Positions 9,579-18,251 of a stretch of 64,000 bases of DNA are shown piece after piece. The stretch spans positions 1,240,001 to 1,304,000 of the forward strand of contig CAVQQQ010000002.1 of the NCBI GenBank assembly GCA_963715025.1, read 5' to 3'. The DNA is from DASSJT01 sp963715025 (GTDB lineage: Bacteria; Actinomycetota; Actinomycetes; Actinomycetales; Dermatophilaceae). The position numbers were made by a program, and so were the translations under genes. The notes beneath the pieces are model-generated. The model made no database searches. It had not been told where the DNA came from and saw only the letters and a program-made list of their open reading frames with translations. Each line of letters starts with the position of its first letter. Positions within the stretch are counted from its first letter, which is position 1.

Positions 9579-9812
9579 GGTATGCCGTGTGCCTGGTTTG
9601 TGCAGGCCCTCCGGCTTTCGGGTCAGCGGCACCGCGGTACCACCTCGCTTGCCGCACCCCGCGGTGACGCAGTCGCGGGACTGGCGCCACGGCATACGGC
9701 CGCTCTTGTCCAGGCTGTGACGGGCCCACCCGTCCGGGTCTAGTGGGAGCTGGCGCTCCGTTCTTCCGGAGGCTCGCCGGTGATGGCCGGGTCGATGCCG
9801 TTGGCTGTGATT
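9579..9812 (-). promoter_or_regulatory. T-box leader of ileS
   Basis: Read on the minus strand, the leader contains the conserved T-box sequence GGTGGTACCGCGG (within 9630-9648) and, upstream, the stem I features CGGCGAGCC and GGAAGAACGGA (about 9756-9781). A probable isoleucine specifier ATC lies at 9784-9782. This is the actinobacterial ileS T-box type, usually thought to act by freeing the ribosome binding site when uncharged tRNA-Ile pairs with it. The boundaries are approximate. Two copies of the dispersed GTATGCCG word, in opposite orientations, flank the T-box segment at 9688-9697 and 9580-9589. Confidence 0.85.
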
Positions 9813-9875
9813 CTACCCACCCTTTGGCTCCGCTCCGGACGGCCGCCCTGGGCTAGACTCACGGCCGACAACAGC

Positions 9876-9974
9876 ACAGCGGTGCCATCCAGGGGAAGCC
9901 GGTCGAAGTCCGGCGCTGACCCGCAACCGTAGGCCGTCCTCCAACGAGGGCGGCGAGCCGGAATGCCTGGTGAC
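9876..9974 (+). promoter_or_regulatory. Cobalamin riboswitch
   Basis: The segment shows the ordered conserved blocks of the adenosylcobalamin riboswitch: AGGGGAAGCCGGT, GAAGTCCGGCGCTGACCC, then CGCAACCGTA, a variable arm, and GAGCCGGAATGCCTGG, the B12-box region. It lies about 100 bases before the start of the first gene of the cobalamin-uptake run and on the same strand. Cobalamin binding would normally switch these genes off. The boundaries are approximate, and I cannot tell transcriptional from translational control. Confidence 0.9.
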
Positions 9975-10071
9975 GCACCTGTCACGACTCCTTCCACCGC
10001 CGAGGTCTGCGGGTGGAGTCCAGGCGCCGCCGGCGTCCGGGCCTCTCCCTCAACCCCTTCCGAGAGGTCCC

Positions 10072-11631
10072 ATGAACACTCGCTTCCTGCGCTCACGCCC
10101 GCTGGCTGCCGGTGCTGTCGCGCTCGCCGCCCTCCTCGCCACCCCCACACTGGCGGAGGCCGAGGAAACGCCGCCTGCAGCGACCGTGACCACTGCCAGC
10201 AGCACGACGACATCTGACCCGGCCCCGAGCGCCACAACGGCCGTCGACCCAACCGCCTCCACCACCGGGTCCACGGCGCCGGCCACATCCCCCAGCACGT
10301 CGAGCAGGTCGAGCACGTCGAGCACGTCCACCGCGAGCGCACCCAGCAGGACCGGCGTCGCCCCTGCGGCCAGCGACCCGATCTTCACCGTGGTACCGAT
10401 CGGGAGTTACGAACTGCAGCAGGCGGGGTATGCCGGTGGGTTCCTGGCGCGCCAGCTGGCCGCAGGCGGCGACCACTTCGTCTACCCAGGGACGACCTAC
10501 TTCGACGGTGGCCTGACCATCGACTCGATCCTCGGACTGGACGGCGCGGGCGTCGGGCAGACGCAGGCGGCCGAGTCCACGGCATACCTCGCAGCGCACC
10601 TCGGCGACTACATCGGCTCGTTCGGCGAGCTGTACGTCGGCGGCACCGCCAAGACCCTCGTGGCGGCCGAGGCGCAGAGCGCGGATCCCACGTCCTTCGG
10701 CGGGGTCAACCTCGTGTCGTCGCTGCAGTCCCTGCTGACCCAGTCCGGCCGCTTCTCGGACAAGTCCGCCTACGGCGACTACTCCAACACCTTCGGCCAG
10801 TCCCTGGCGATCATCGGGCTCAAGCGGGCCGGAGTCACCGTGCCCGATGCCGCGATGACCTTCCTGGTCGCCCAGCAGTGCACCGACGGCGGTTTCAAAC
10901 TCAGCCCCGATGACGCCGGGTGCGCCAGCGACACCGACGCCACCGCTCTCGCGGTGCAGGCGATCATCGCCGCCAAGGGCCAGTCAGACCCGGCCGCGGT
11001 CAAGGGCCTGGAGTTCCTCAGGGGCAAGCAGGGCTCGTCCGGCGGGCTGGCCGGCACCGGACCGACCGCTGTGGTCAACGCCAACACCACGGCCCTCGCC
11101 GCCCAGGCGTTCTCGGCGGGTGGCCTGGCCACGGAGCTGCTCAAGGCGCAGGTGTACCTCGAGGGCCTGCAGTACGGCTGCTCCTTCCCCTCGGCCCTGC
11201 GCGGCGGCATTGCCTACGACGCCCCGTCGTTCGCCGACCAGAAGAAGGCCGGCTCCAAGGCCAAGGTGACCGACCAGGACATCCGGTCGACGGCCCAGGC
11301 CACCCTGGGGCTCTCCGGTCGCTCCCTGCTGACCGTGACGGCTGCGGATGCCAAGGCCAGCGTGCCCGTGCTCGACTGCCCGACTTCCAGCCCGACGTCG
11401 TCGGGCACGACCTCGAGCACGTCGAGCGCGGCCGGTGGCGCGGGCCGCGGCTCCCTTACGGCAAGCAGCAGCACGGACGCTGGTGCCGCGTCGGCCGACG
11501 GCTCGACGCCCGGCGGCCCGCTGGCCTTCACCGGGGCGAACATTCTGGGTGCGGCCCTGCTGGCTCTAGCGCTCCTCGTGGTCGGCGGCATGGCCGTGGT
11601 GGTCGGCCGGCGCCGCGGAAGGCACGCATGA
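10072..11631 (+). CDS. Sortase-anchored alpha-toroid protein, probable cobalamin binder
   Basis: A 519-residue secreted protein. Residues 1-33 form a signal peptide, about 35-102 are a Ser/Thr-rich stalk, and about 105-450 form an all-helical repeat region with squalene-cyclase or prenyltransferase-like repeats (for example DTDATALAVQAI after CTDGGFKL). The C-terminus is a cell-wall sorting signal: LAFTG, a hydrophobic helix and a basic tail. The same alpha-toroid fold forms the large domain of eukaryotic intrinsic factor and transcobalamin. With the cobalamin riboswitch upstream and a DUF4430 protein and ECF transporter downstream, capture of cobalamin at the cell wall is the best reading. 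The ATG at 10072 has GAGAGG upstream; the stop overlaps the next start (ATGA). Cobalamin binding is inferred, not shown. Confidence 0.8.
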   Translation: MNTRFLRSRPLAAGAVALAALLATPTLAEAEETPPAATVTTASSTTTSDPAPSATTAVDPTASTTGSTAPATSPSTSSRSSTSSTSTASAPSRTGVAPAASDPIFTVVPIGSYELQQAGYAGGFLARQLAAGGDHFVYPGTTYFDGGLTIDSILGLDGAGVGQTQAAESTAYLAAHLGDYIGSFGELYVGGTAKTLVAAEAQSADPTSFGGVNLVSSLQSLLTQSGRFSDKSAYGDYSNTFGQSLAIIGLKRAGVTVPDAAMTFLVAQQCTDGGFKLSPDDAGCASDTDATALAVQAIIAAKGQSDPAAVKGLEFLRGKQGSSGGLAGTGPTAVVNANTTALAAQAFSAGGLATELLKAQVYLEGLQYGCSFPSALRGGIAYDAPSFADQKKAGSKAKVTDQDIRSTAQATLGLSGRSLLTVTAADAKASVPVLDCPTSSPTSSGTTSSTSSAAGGAGRGSLTASSSTDAGAASADGSTPGGPLAFTGANILGAALLALALLVVGGMAVVVGRRRGRHA

Positions 11632-12491
11632 CCTCGACCGTCAGCAGCGCCGCCCTGGCCGCCCTGGCCGCCACGGCCAGGAAGGCCCGCGGGCCGCGGC
11701 AGTGGGCGCGGGTGGCGCTCGCGGCCGCGCTCGTCGCGATCGGTGGAGTCTCCGGGCCTGCGGCACCCGCCGGCGCCTCGCCGTGCTCGGGCACGACCGG
11801 CGTCACCGTGGTGGTGGACTTCGGCAGCAGCGAAAGCATCCGCTGCGCCTCCGGCGACCCGACCAGCGGCTTCGACGCCCTCGCGAGGGCCGGCTTCTCG
11901 GTGACGCGGGTTCAGCAGTTCCCCAGCGCGGTGTGCAGAATCGACGGCTACCCGGCGTCCGACCCCTGCGTGAAGATGCCCCCGACCAACGCCTACTGGT
12001 CCTACTGGCACGCCAAGCGTGGCGGCAGCTGGTCTTACTACAGCGCGGGCCCGGCGAGCAGCAACCCCGCACCCGGCACCGTTGAGGGCTGGGCCTTCGG
12101 CGCCAGTGCACCTCCCTCGATTGCCCCGCCGGCTGCCTCGCCCACCCCTTCGTCCTCGAGCAGCTCGACGTCACCCACGCCCAAGAGCACAAGCTCCTCG
12201 TCCACCAACCCGTCGCTGGGAGCCAGCGTGCGTCCCCCGACGGCCCTGACGACATCTGCGTCGAAGCCGGCGAGCGCCGTCCAGACCTTCGGGCGCACCA
12301 CGGCCACGGCGGGCGTCGTCACCGGGGCAAGCACGCCCCCGACGGCCACCAGCAGCGACCGGGCCCTCTCACCACTGTCCGCCAGCACCGACGCCGGAGC
12401 CGGGCCGGGCGGGCTGATCACGGGGCTCGCCGTGATCGCCGTCCTCACCGGTGCCGGTGGCGTTGTCGTGTGGCGCCGCCGGCACTCCTGA
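11628..12491 (+). CDS. Membrane-anchored DUF4430 (transcobalamin C-terminal-like) protein
   Basis: A 287-residue exported protein. A basic N-terminus and hydrophobic signal end near residue 45. Residues about 48-155 match the DUF4430 pattern: TGVTVVVDFG, then GFDALARAGFSVTRV, a disulphide-capable Cys pair, AYWSYWHAKRGGSWSYYSAG and VEGWAFG. DUF4430 is the bacterial relative of the small beta domain of transcobalamin and intrinsic factor. A long Ser/Thr/Pro stalk follows and a C-terminal helix with WRRRHS holds it in the membrane; no LPXTG-type motif is seen. It is coupled to the upstream toroid gene and six bases before ecfT. I infer that it closes over cobalamin held by the toroid protein or passes it to the S component. 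Confidence 0.8.
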   Translation: MTSTVSSAALAALAATARKARGPRQWARVALAAALVAIGGVSGPAAPAGASPCSGTTGVTVVVDFGSSESIRCASGDPTSGFDALARAGFSVTRVQQFPSAVCRIDGYPASDPCVKMPPTNAYWSYWHAKRGGSWSYYSAGPASSNPAPGTVEGWAFGASAPPSIAPPAASPTPSSSSSSTSPTPKSTSSSSTNPSLGASVRPPTALTTSASKPASAVQTFGRTTATAGVVTGASTPPTATSSDRALSPLSASTDAGAGPGGLITGLAVIAVLTGAGGVVVWRRRHS

Positions 12492-12497
12492 TCCGCC

Positions 12498-13658
12498 GTG
12501 GCCGCCGACATCCCGGGTCTGCGCAGGTACCTCCACCCAGGCGCCTGGTGGGTCTGGGCGCTCGGGCTGGCGGTGGCGGTGAGCTTCACGACCAACCCGC
12601 TCCTGCTGGGCATCGCCCTCGCCGCGGCGTGCCTGGTCGTCGCCTCGCGCCGCGGCGACTCCCCCTGGGCCCGGGCCTTCCGCCTCTATCTCCTGCTCGG
12701 TGGTGTCATCGTCGTCATGCGCCTGGTCCTCTACGTGCTCGTGGGCGTGAAGTTCGGCGAGCACGTGCTTCTGACCCTGCCTGAGGTAGACCTGCCGTCG
12801 TGGGCCGCTGGCATCAGCCTCGGCGGCACCGTCTACCTGGAGGGTCTGCTCTCGACCCTGGCCGTGGCGCTGCGGCTCGCGGTGCTGATCGCATGCATCG
12901 GCGCCGCGAATGCCCTGGCCAATCCCAAGCGCCTGCTCCGGACGCTTCCGAGCGCACTCCACGAGATCGGGGCCGCCGTGGTCGTGTCGTTGACCGTCGC
13001 GCCCCAGCTGGCCGAGAGCGCCCAGCGCGTCCTTCGGGCCCGGGCGCTGCGGGGCGAGGCCTCGCGCGGCCTGAGGGCCGTGCGGCAGGTCGCCATCCCG
13101 GTCCTGCAGGACACCCTGGACCGCTCGCTCATGCTCGCCTCCGCGATGGACAGCCGGGGCTACGGGAGGCGGCAGCCCGGCTCGAGCGGCCAGCGCCGAA
13201 CGACCGCGACCCTGACCCTCGGCGGCCTCCTGGTCGCCTGCGTCGGCATCTACGGTGTGCTCGACGCGCGATTCCCAGCTCTGCTCGGCTTCGCCGCGCT
13301 GGCCGGCGGCCTCGGGCTCGGCGGGTTCGGGCTCTGGCAGGGCGGCCGGGCCATCCGCCACTCCACCTACCGCCCGGATCCGTGGCGTCTGGCGGAGTGG
13401 GTCACCTGCGCGAGCGGCATCGCGGCGGCCGCCGCCATGGCAGCGACCTCGCGCCTCGACGCCGCCGCGCTGTCGATGCCGGTCGAGCCCCTGAGTCCAC
13501 CGGAACTCCCGCTGCTCGCGACATTGGGGCTCCTGGCCGCAGCCCTTCCCGCGTTCGCAACCCCAGAGCCCCCGACTGGGGCCCGCGCCCCCGGGGCGCG
13601 CAGCAGCGGGACCCCCGCAGCCCGGCATACCACTGCGGTCTCCGAGGGGGCAGAGTGA
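12498..13658 (+). CDS. ECF transporter transmembrane component EcfT (CbiQ family)
   Basis: A 386-residue membrane protein. The first half holds several helices; the coupling region around residues 180-225 has the two characteristic short motifs, RARALRGE and AMDSRGYGR, by which EcfT grips the ATPases. Additional helices follow at about 230-350. The start is a GTG at 12498. Its stop overlaps the next gene start (GTGA). In this run it should link the ATPase pair to the S component for import of the riboswitch ligand, cobalamin. Confidence 0.9.
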   Translation: MAADIPGLRRYLHPGAWWVWALGLAVAVSFTTNPLLLGIALAAACLVVASRRGDSPWARAFRLYLLLGGVIVVMRLVLYVLVGVKFGEHVLLTLPEVDLPSWAAGISLGGTVYLEGLLSTLAVALRLAVLIACIGAANALANPKRLLRTLPSALHEIGAAVVVSLTVAPQLAESAQRVLRARALRGEASRGLRAVRQVAIPVLQDTLDRSLMLASAMDSRGYGRRQPGSSGQRRTTATLTLGGLLVACVGIYGVLDARFPALLGFAALAGGLGLGGFGLWQGGRAIRHSTYRPDPWRLAEWVTCASGIAAAAAMAATSRLDAAALSMPVEPLSPPELPLLATLGLLAAALPAFATPEPPTGARAPGARSSGTPAARHTTAVSEGAE

Positions 13659-15340
13659 GGCCCGTGCACCAGCCTGCCGTCGTCTTCGAGGACGTGACGC
13701 TGACGTATGCCGGGTCGAGCCTCCCGGCTCTGCGTCACGTCGACCTCGTCGTCGAGGAGGGCGAGCTCGCGCTCGTGGTCGGGCATACCGGTGCCGGCAA
13801 GTCGACCCTGCTCGGCGCGATAAACGGAACAGTGCCGCACTTCACCGGGGGCACGATGCACGGTCGGGTGACGGTGTCGGGACGCGACACCCGCACCCAT
13901 CGGCCGAGGGACCTCGCCGACATGGTCGGCGTGGTGGGTCAGGACCCCCTCGCAGGCTTCGTGACCGACACGGTGGAAGAGGAACTCGCCTACGGCATGG
14001 AGCAGCTGGGCCTGGCTCCGGAGGTCATGCGCAAGCGCGTCGAGGAAACGCTGGACCTGCTCGGGATCGCCGACCTGCGGGCGGCGCCGCTGCGCGACCT
14101 CTCGGGCGGGGAGCAGCAGCGGGTGGCCATCGGCTCGGTCCTGACCACCCACCCCCAGGTGCTGGTGCTCGACGAGCCGACGTCCGCGCTCGACCCGACC
14201 GGGGCAGAGGAGGTCCTGGCGGCGATCACCCGGCTGGTGCACGACCTCTCGGTGACCGTCGTGCTGGCTGAGCACCGGCTCGAGCGGGTCCTGCAGTATG
14301 CGGATCGCGTGGTCCACGTCGCCCGCGACGGCACGGTCACCAGCGGCGGGCCCGCAGTCATGATGAAGGCCTCGACCGTCGCGCCTCCGGTCGTCGAGCT
14401 CGGCCGGTGGGCCGGCTGGCACCCGCTGCCCCTGTCGGTGCGGGATGCCCGCCGGGCCAGCGCCAGCCTGCGCCGCGAGCTCGCCGCCCGCGAGCCGGAG
14501 CCTCCTGCCTCACGGACCCAGGAGTGGCGGCCTGACGGAGTTCCTTCGCCGAGGTCGGGCCCACAGCAGCCGGCGCTCGAAGCCTCCGGCCTGGTCGTGC
14601 GCCATGGCGAGACGATTGCCGTGGCTGGCATCGAGCTGGAGCTGCGCCGTGGCGAGGTCGCGGCGGTCATGGGCCGCAACGGGGCCGGCAAATCGTCGCT
14701 GTTGTGGGCCCTCCAGGGCAGCGGCACGCGGACCAGAGGCGACGTCCGGGCGACCTATCGGGGTGCGTCCGTCGACACCGCGACCTTGACACCTGCCCGG
14801 CGGCGGGCCGTCGTGGGGCTGGTCCCCCAGACCGGATCGGACCTGTTGTATCTCGACAGCGTGGCCGCCGAGTGCGAGCAGGCCGACCGCGAGAGCGAGG
14901 TCGGCCCGGGCACCTGTGCGAACCTCCTCGACAGACTCGCACCCGGCATACCTGCTGGTCGCCACCCGCACGACCTGTCCGAGGGACAGCGCCTGGCGCT
15001 GGTCCTGGCGGTGCAGCTCACCGCCGATCCGTCGGTGGTCCTGCTGGACGAGCCCACGCGCGGCCTCGACTACGCCGCAAAGCGCGCCCTGTCGGACACG
15101 CTGCGCGACTTGGCTGGCCAGGGCCGGGCGGTCTTGCTGTCCACGCACGACGTCGAGTTCGTCGCGGAGACGGCAGACCGGGTGCTCATCCTGGCCGGTG
15201 GCGAGGTCGTGGCCGACGGGCTCGCGGCCGACATCATCACCGCCTCCCCCGCCTTCGCGCCGCAGGTCGCCAAGGTCATGGCGCCGGAGCGCTGGCTGAC
15301 CCTGGATCAGGTTCGGGGCGTCGTAGGAGCGGTCCCGTGA
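13655..15340 (+). CDS. Fused double EcfA ATPase of ECF transporter
   Basis: A 561-residue protein with two complete ABC ATPase domains in one chain. Domain 1: Walker A GHTGAGKST (about residue 43), signature LSGGEQQR, Walker B VLVLDEPTSALDP. Domain 2: Walker A GRNGAGKSS (about residue 340), degenerate signature LSEGQRL, Walker B VVLLDEPTRGLD. Many ECF systems use two separate proteins, EcfA and EcfA'; here they are joined by a linker rich in charged residues (about 240-310). The GTG at 13655 overlaps the EcfT stop; GTG 13664 is an alternative. It is coupled downstream to the S component. Confidence 0.93.
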   Translation: MRPVHQPAVVFEDVTLTYAGSSLPALRHVDLVVEEGELALVVGHTGAGKSTLLGAINGTVPHFTGGTMHGRVTVSGRDTRTHRPRDLADMVGVVGQDPLAGFVTDTVEEELAYGMEQLGLAPEVMRKRVEETLDLLGIADLRAAPLRDLSGGEQQRVAIGSVLTTHPQVLVLDEPTSALDPTGAEEVLAAITRLVHDLSVTVVLAEHRLERVLQYADRVVHVARDGTVTSGGPAVMMKASTVAPPVVELGRWAGWHPLPLSVRDARRASASLRRELAAREPEPPASRTQEWRPDGVPSPRSGPQQPALEASGLVVRHGETIAVAGIELELRRGEVAAVMGRNGAGKSSLLWALQGSGTRTRGDVRATYRGASVDTATLTPARRRAVVGLVPQTGSDLLYLDSVAAECEQADRESEVGPGTCANLLDRLAPGIPAGRHPHDLSEGQRLALVLAVQLTADPSVVLLDEPTRGLDYAAKRALSDTLRDLAGQGRAVLLSTHDVEFVAETADRVLILAGGEVVADGLAADIITASPAFAPQVAKVMAPERWLTLDQVRGVVGAVP

Positions 15341-16182
15341 CGACCACCAGCGGCCCAGGAGCGCTGCCGCGGGCAGCGCGCGCGATTGCCCTGCACCCGC
15401 GCTCCACAGCAGCGATCGCGCTGGTATCCCTCGCCGGCGTCGGCGCATTCGCCTGGCCGCTGTTCGCTGACCCGGGCTCAGCGGTGGCCCACGGCACTGA
15501 CGCGCCGCTGGTCTTCGCGCTGTTGCTCCCCCTTCTGCTGGCCATCGTGCTGTTCGAGATCGGCGAGGGCGGCCTCGACGTGAAGGCGGTCGCGCTCCTG
15601 GGTGTGCTGTCGGCGGTCGGAGCGGCCCTGCGCCCGATCGGCGCCGGCACCGCGGGCCTGGAGACGGTGTTCTTCCTCCTGGTGCTGGCGGGGCGTGTGT
15701 TCGGCGCAGGCTTCGGATTTGTGCTGGGGGCCACTACCCTGTTCGGCTCGGCCCTGCTCACCGGAGGTGTCGGCCCGTGGCTGCCCTTCCAGATGCTCGG
15801 GGCGGCCTGGGTAGGACTGGGCGCGGGCCTGCTGCCACGGGCCAGGGGACGCGCGGAACTGCTCATGCTGATGGGCTACGGCGCCGCTGGCGGCCTGCTG
15901 TACGGCGTGATGCTCAACCTCTCGTTCTGGCCGTTCGCGGTCGGAGGCGGAACGGCGCTGTCCTTCGTGCCGGGCGCACCCCTGGCCGAGAACCTCCACC
16001 GTTTCCTGCTCTTCACCCTGGCCACGTCGCTCGGGTGGGACCTGGTACGCGCGGCCACGACCGCTGTCCTGATCGGGCTGACCGGCCGCGCCGTGCTCAG
16101 CACCCTGCGCCGGGCCGCCAGACGCGCGGCGTTCGAGGCACCGACCGGCTTCGAGGACCCGGTGCCCTCCACACTGCCCTGA
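15337..16182 (+). CDS. ECF transporter S component, probable cobalamin-specific
   Basis: A 281-residue membrane protein with roughly seven or eight hydrophobic segments, larger than the minimal six-helix vitamin S components and similar in build to S components encoded with dual-ATPase ECF genes in streptomycetes. The sequence GAALRPIGAGTAGLETVFFLLVLAGRVFGAGFGFVLG spans the central helices. The GTG at 15337 overlaps the ATPase stop. It would bind the substrate in the membrane; the cobalamin assignment rests on the riboswitch and the DUF4430 partner. This is the last gene of the run; the following oxidase starts 94 bases later. Confidence 0.85.
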   Translation: MTTTSGPGALPRAARAIALHPRSTAAIALVSLAGVGAFAWPLFADPGSAVAHGTDAPLVFALLLPLLLAIVLFEIGEGGLDVKAVALLGVLSAVGAALRPIGAGTAGLETVFFLLVLAGRVFGAGFGFVLGATTLFGSALLTGGVGPWLPFQMLGAAWVGLGAGLLPRARGRAELLMLMGYGAAGGLLYGVMLNLSFWPFAVGGGTALSFVPGAPLAENLHRFLLFTLATSLGWDLVRAATTAVLIGLTGRAVLSTLRRAARRAAFEAPTGFEDPVPSTLP

Positions 16183-16276
16183 GCCGAGGGCGGCAGCCTG
16201 CCGCACGGCCTACCGTCGTTTGCGACTGCGGGCACCCTGGTCGGCGAGGCGGTCGCCCGGCAAGCATGATGGGCGC

Positions 16277-17620
16277 ATGCCCTCCCTCCCCCACGAGGTC
16301 ACCGATGCCGACGTCAAAGCGACGTATGCCGTCGACATGTCGCTGGGGGCCACGGCGCCGGCCGACTTCACGCTGGTGCGCGCACGAGACCTCTCGGACG
16401 TCGTGGAGGTGATGCGGCACGCCGGGGCGACCCGCACGCCGGTAGTGCCCCAGGGCGCGCGCAGCGGTCTCGCGGGAGGCGCGGTCGCCGTCGAGGGCGG
16501 CATCGTGCTCAACCTGGAGGGCCTGGCCAGCATCGACACCGTCGACCCGGTCGAGGCCGTCGCCGTCTGCGGTCCGGGCACGGTCACAGCCGACCTCAAG
16601 GCGGCGGCCGCAGCACAAGGCCTCTTCTACCCGCCGGACCCAGCCTCCTCGCCCGTCTCCACGGTCGGCGGCAACGTCGCCACCAACGCCGGCGGGCTGT
16701 GCTGCGTGAAGTACGGCGTCACAGCCGACTACATCCGCGGGCTGCAGGTCGTGCTCCCCGGCGGCGAGGTGATCCGCACCGGGCGGCGGACCGCCAAAGG
16801 GGTGGCCGGGCTGGATCTCACCGGCCTGTTCGTCGGGTCCGAAGGCACCCTCGGCGTCATCACCGAGATAACCGTCAAGCTCCTGCCAGCGCCCGACCCG
16901 GCACTGACCGCCCTGGCGACGTTCGACTCGCTCGAAGCGGCCTCCCGGGCGATCCTCGCGCTGCGCGCCGACCGGCACCGGCCCAGCCTCATCGAGCTGC
17001 TCGACGGAGCCACCATCGACGCGATCCAGGCGCTGGCCGACTACGGGTATCCCGAGGACTCGGCGGCGGCGCTCATCGTTCAGTCCGACCGGGTCGGTCA
17101 CACGATGGAGGACGTCCAGCGGTATGCCGGGCTGCTGGGCGCCGCCGGCGCCGCCGAGGTCGCGGTCGCGGACGACCAGCAGGAGGCCGAGGCACTGCTG
17201 GCGGGTCGTCGCGCCCTCAACCCAGCGCTCGAGGCACGAGGGAGCCGGTTCATCGAGGATGTCTGTGTGCCGGTGGGCAGGCTCACCGAGCTGATCCGGG
17301 CGTGCCGGGAGATCGCGCAGGGTCGTGGTGTCGACGTCACGATGTCCGGCCATGCCGGCGACGGCAACCTCCACCCGTGCTTCTTCTTCGACCCCGCCGA
17401 AGCGGGCAGCCGGGAGCGCGCCGAGCTGGCCTTCGGCGATCTTGTCGCTGTTGCGCTGTCGATGGGCGGGACGATCTCGGGCGAGCACGGTGTCGGCTCG
17501 CTCAAGGCCCGCTGGCTACCGGACGAGGTGGGCCAGGCGTCCGTGGAGCGACAGCGTCAGGTCAAGGCGCTCTTCGACCCGGTGGGGATCATGAACCCAG
17601 GCCGCGTCTACTGGCCTTGA
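16277..17620 (+). CDS. FAD-linked oxidase, GlcD / D-2-hydroxyacid dehydrogenase type
   Basis: A 447-residue flavoenzyme of the vanillyl-alcohol oxidase fold. The N-terminal FAD_binding_4 domain shows VVPQGARSGLAGGAVAV and VGGNVATNAGGLCCVKYG, and the C-terminal FAD-oxidase domain shows HAGDGNLHPC, with metal-binding histidines, and GTISGEHGVGSLK near the end. Such enzymes oxidise D-lactate, glycolate or D-2-hydroxyglutarate and pass electrons to quinone or another acceptor. The ATG at 16277 begins a typical N-terminus. It lies just after the ECF run, but 94 bases separate them and a functional tie is not evident. Confidence 0.9.
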   Translation: MPSLPHEVTDADVKATYAVDMSLGATAPADFTLVRARDLSDVVEVMRHAGATRTPVVPQGARSGLAGGAVAVEGGIVLNLEGLASIDTVDPVEAVAVCGPGTVTADLKAAAAAQGLFYPPDPASSPVSTVGGNVATNAGGLCCVKYGVTADYIRGLQVVLPGGEVIRTGRRTAKGVAGLDLTGLFVGSEGTLGVITEITVKLLPAPDPALTALATFDSLEAASRAILALRADRHRPSLIELLDGATIDAIQALADYGYPEDSAAALIVQSDRVGHTMEDVQRYAGLLGAAGAAEVAVADDQQEAEALLAGRRALNPALEARGSRFIEDVCVPVGRLTELIRACREIAQGRGVDVTMSGHAGDGNLHPCFFFDPAEAGSRERAELAFGDLVAVALSMGGTISGEHGVGSLKARWLPDEVGQASVERQRQVKALFDPVGIMNPGRVYWP

Positions 17621-17703
17621 TCCCGGCCGAACTGGCGCGGGAGACCGGAGGCGTTTGTGGTCACCCGGCATACCTGTCCCCCAGTCTTTGACACAATCGC
17701 GGC

Positions 17704-18243
17704 ATGCCCTCCCTCGAACTCGGCAGCCAAGCGGCGTGGCTCAGCAAGGAGGAGCTGGACGCAGCGCGCGAGCGGCTCCCGATCCTGTATGTCGATGCGG
17801 TGCCGGTCCGGGTCGACGAGTCGGGGGGCATCACGGCCATCGGGCTCCTGCTGCGCGCGAGTGGCGAGGGCCGCATCAACCGCGAGCTGGTGTCGGGGCG
17901 GGTGCACTACCACGAGCGCGTCCGGGACGCCCTGCTCCGACACATCGAGAAGGACCTCGGACCGATGGCGCTGCCGCGCATCCCGGCCAGCCTCCAGCCG
18001 TTCATGGTCGCAGAGTACTTCCCGACGCCGGGGGTGACGCCCTACCACGACCCGCGCCAGCACGCGGTGTCACTGGCCTACATCGTTCCGGTCACGGGCG
18101 ACTGCGAGCCGCAGCACGACGCTCTCGACCTGGCCTGGCTGACCCCCGACGAGGCCGCCGATCCCGCGATCCTCCAGGAGATGGACGGCGGGCACGGTGC
18201 GCTGCTGCGCCAGGCCCTGGCGCACGTCGGCCACGCGATCTGA
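17704..18243 (+). CDS. DUF4916 Nudix-like protein with degenerate Nudix box
   Basis: A 179-residue protein of the DUF4916 family, which has the Nudix fold. The expected box is present in form as GRVHYHERVRDALLRHIEKD followed by LG: the glycine and first glutamate are spaced as in GX5E, but the central REUXEE is changed (RHIEKD), so the usual metal-binding glutamates are partly missing. It may hydrolyse by another route or only bind a nucleotide. The ATG at 17704 begins MPSLELGSQAAWLS. It converges with the NYN gene, with eight bases between stops. Confidence 0.8.
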   Translation: MPSLELGSQAAWLSKEELDAARERLPILYVDAVPVRVDESGGITAIGLLLRASGEGRINRELVSGRVHYHERVRDALLRHIEKDLGPMALPRIPASLQPFMVAEYFPTPGVTPYHDPRQHAVSLAYIVPVTGDCEPQHDALDLAWLTPDEAADPAILQEMDGGHGALLRQALAHVGHAI

Positions 18244-18251
18244 GCCCGCGG

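Noticed and set aside
16182..16210. Short GC hairpin after the ECF S component
   Set aside because: A five-bp stem at best; not distinguishable from background in this composition.
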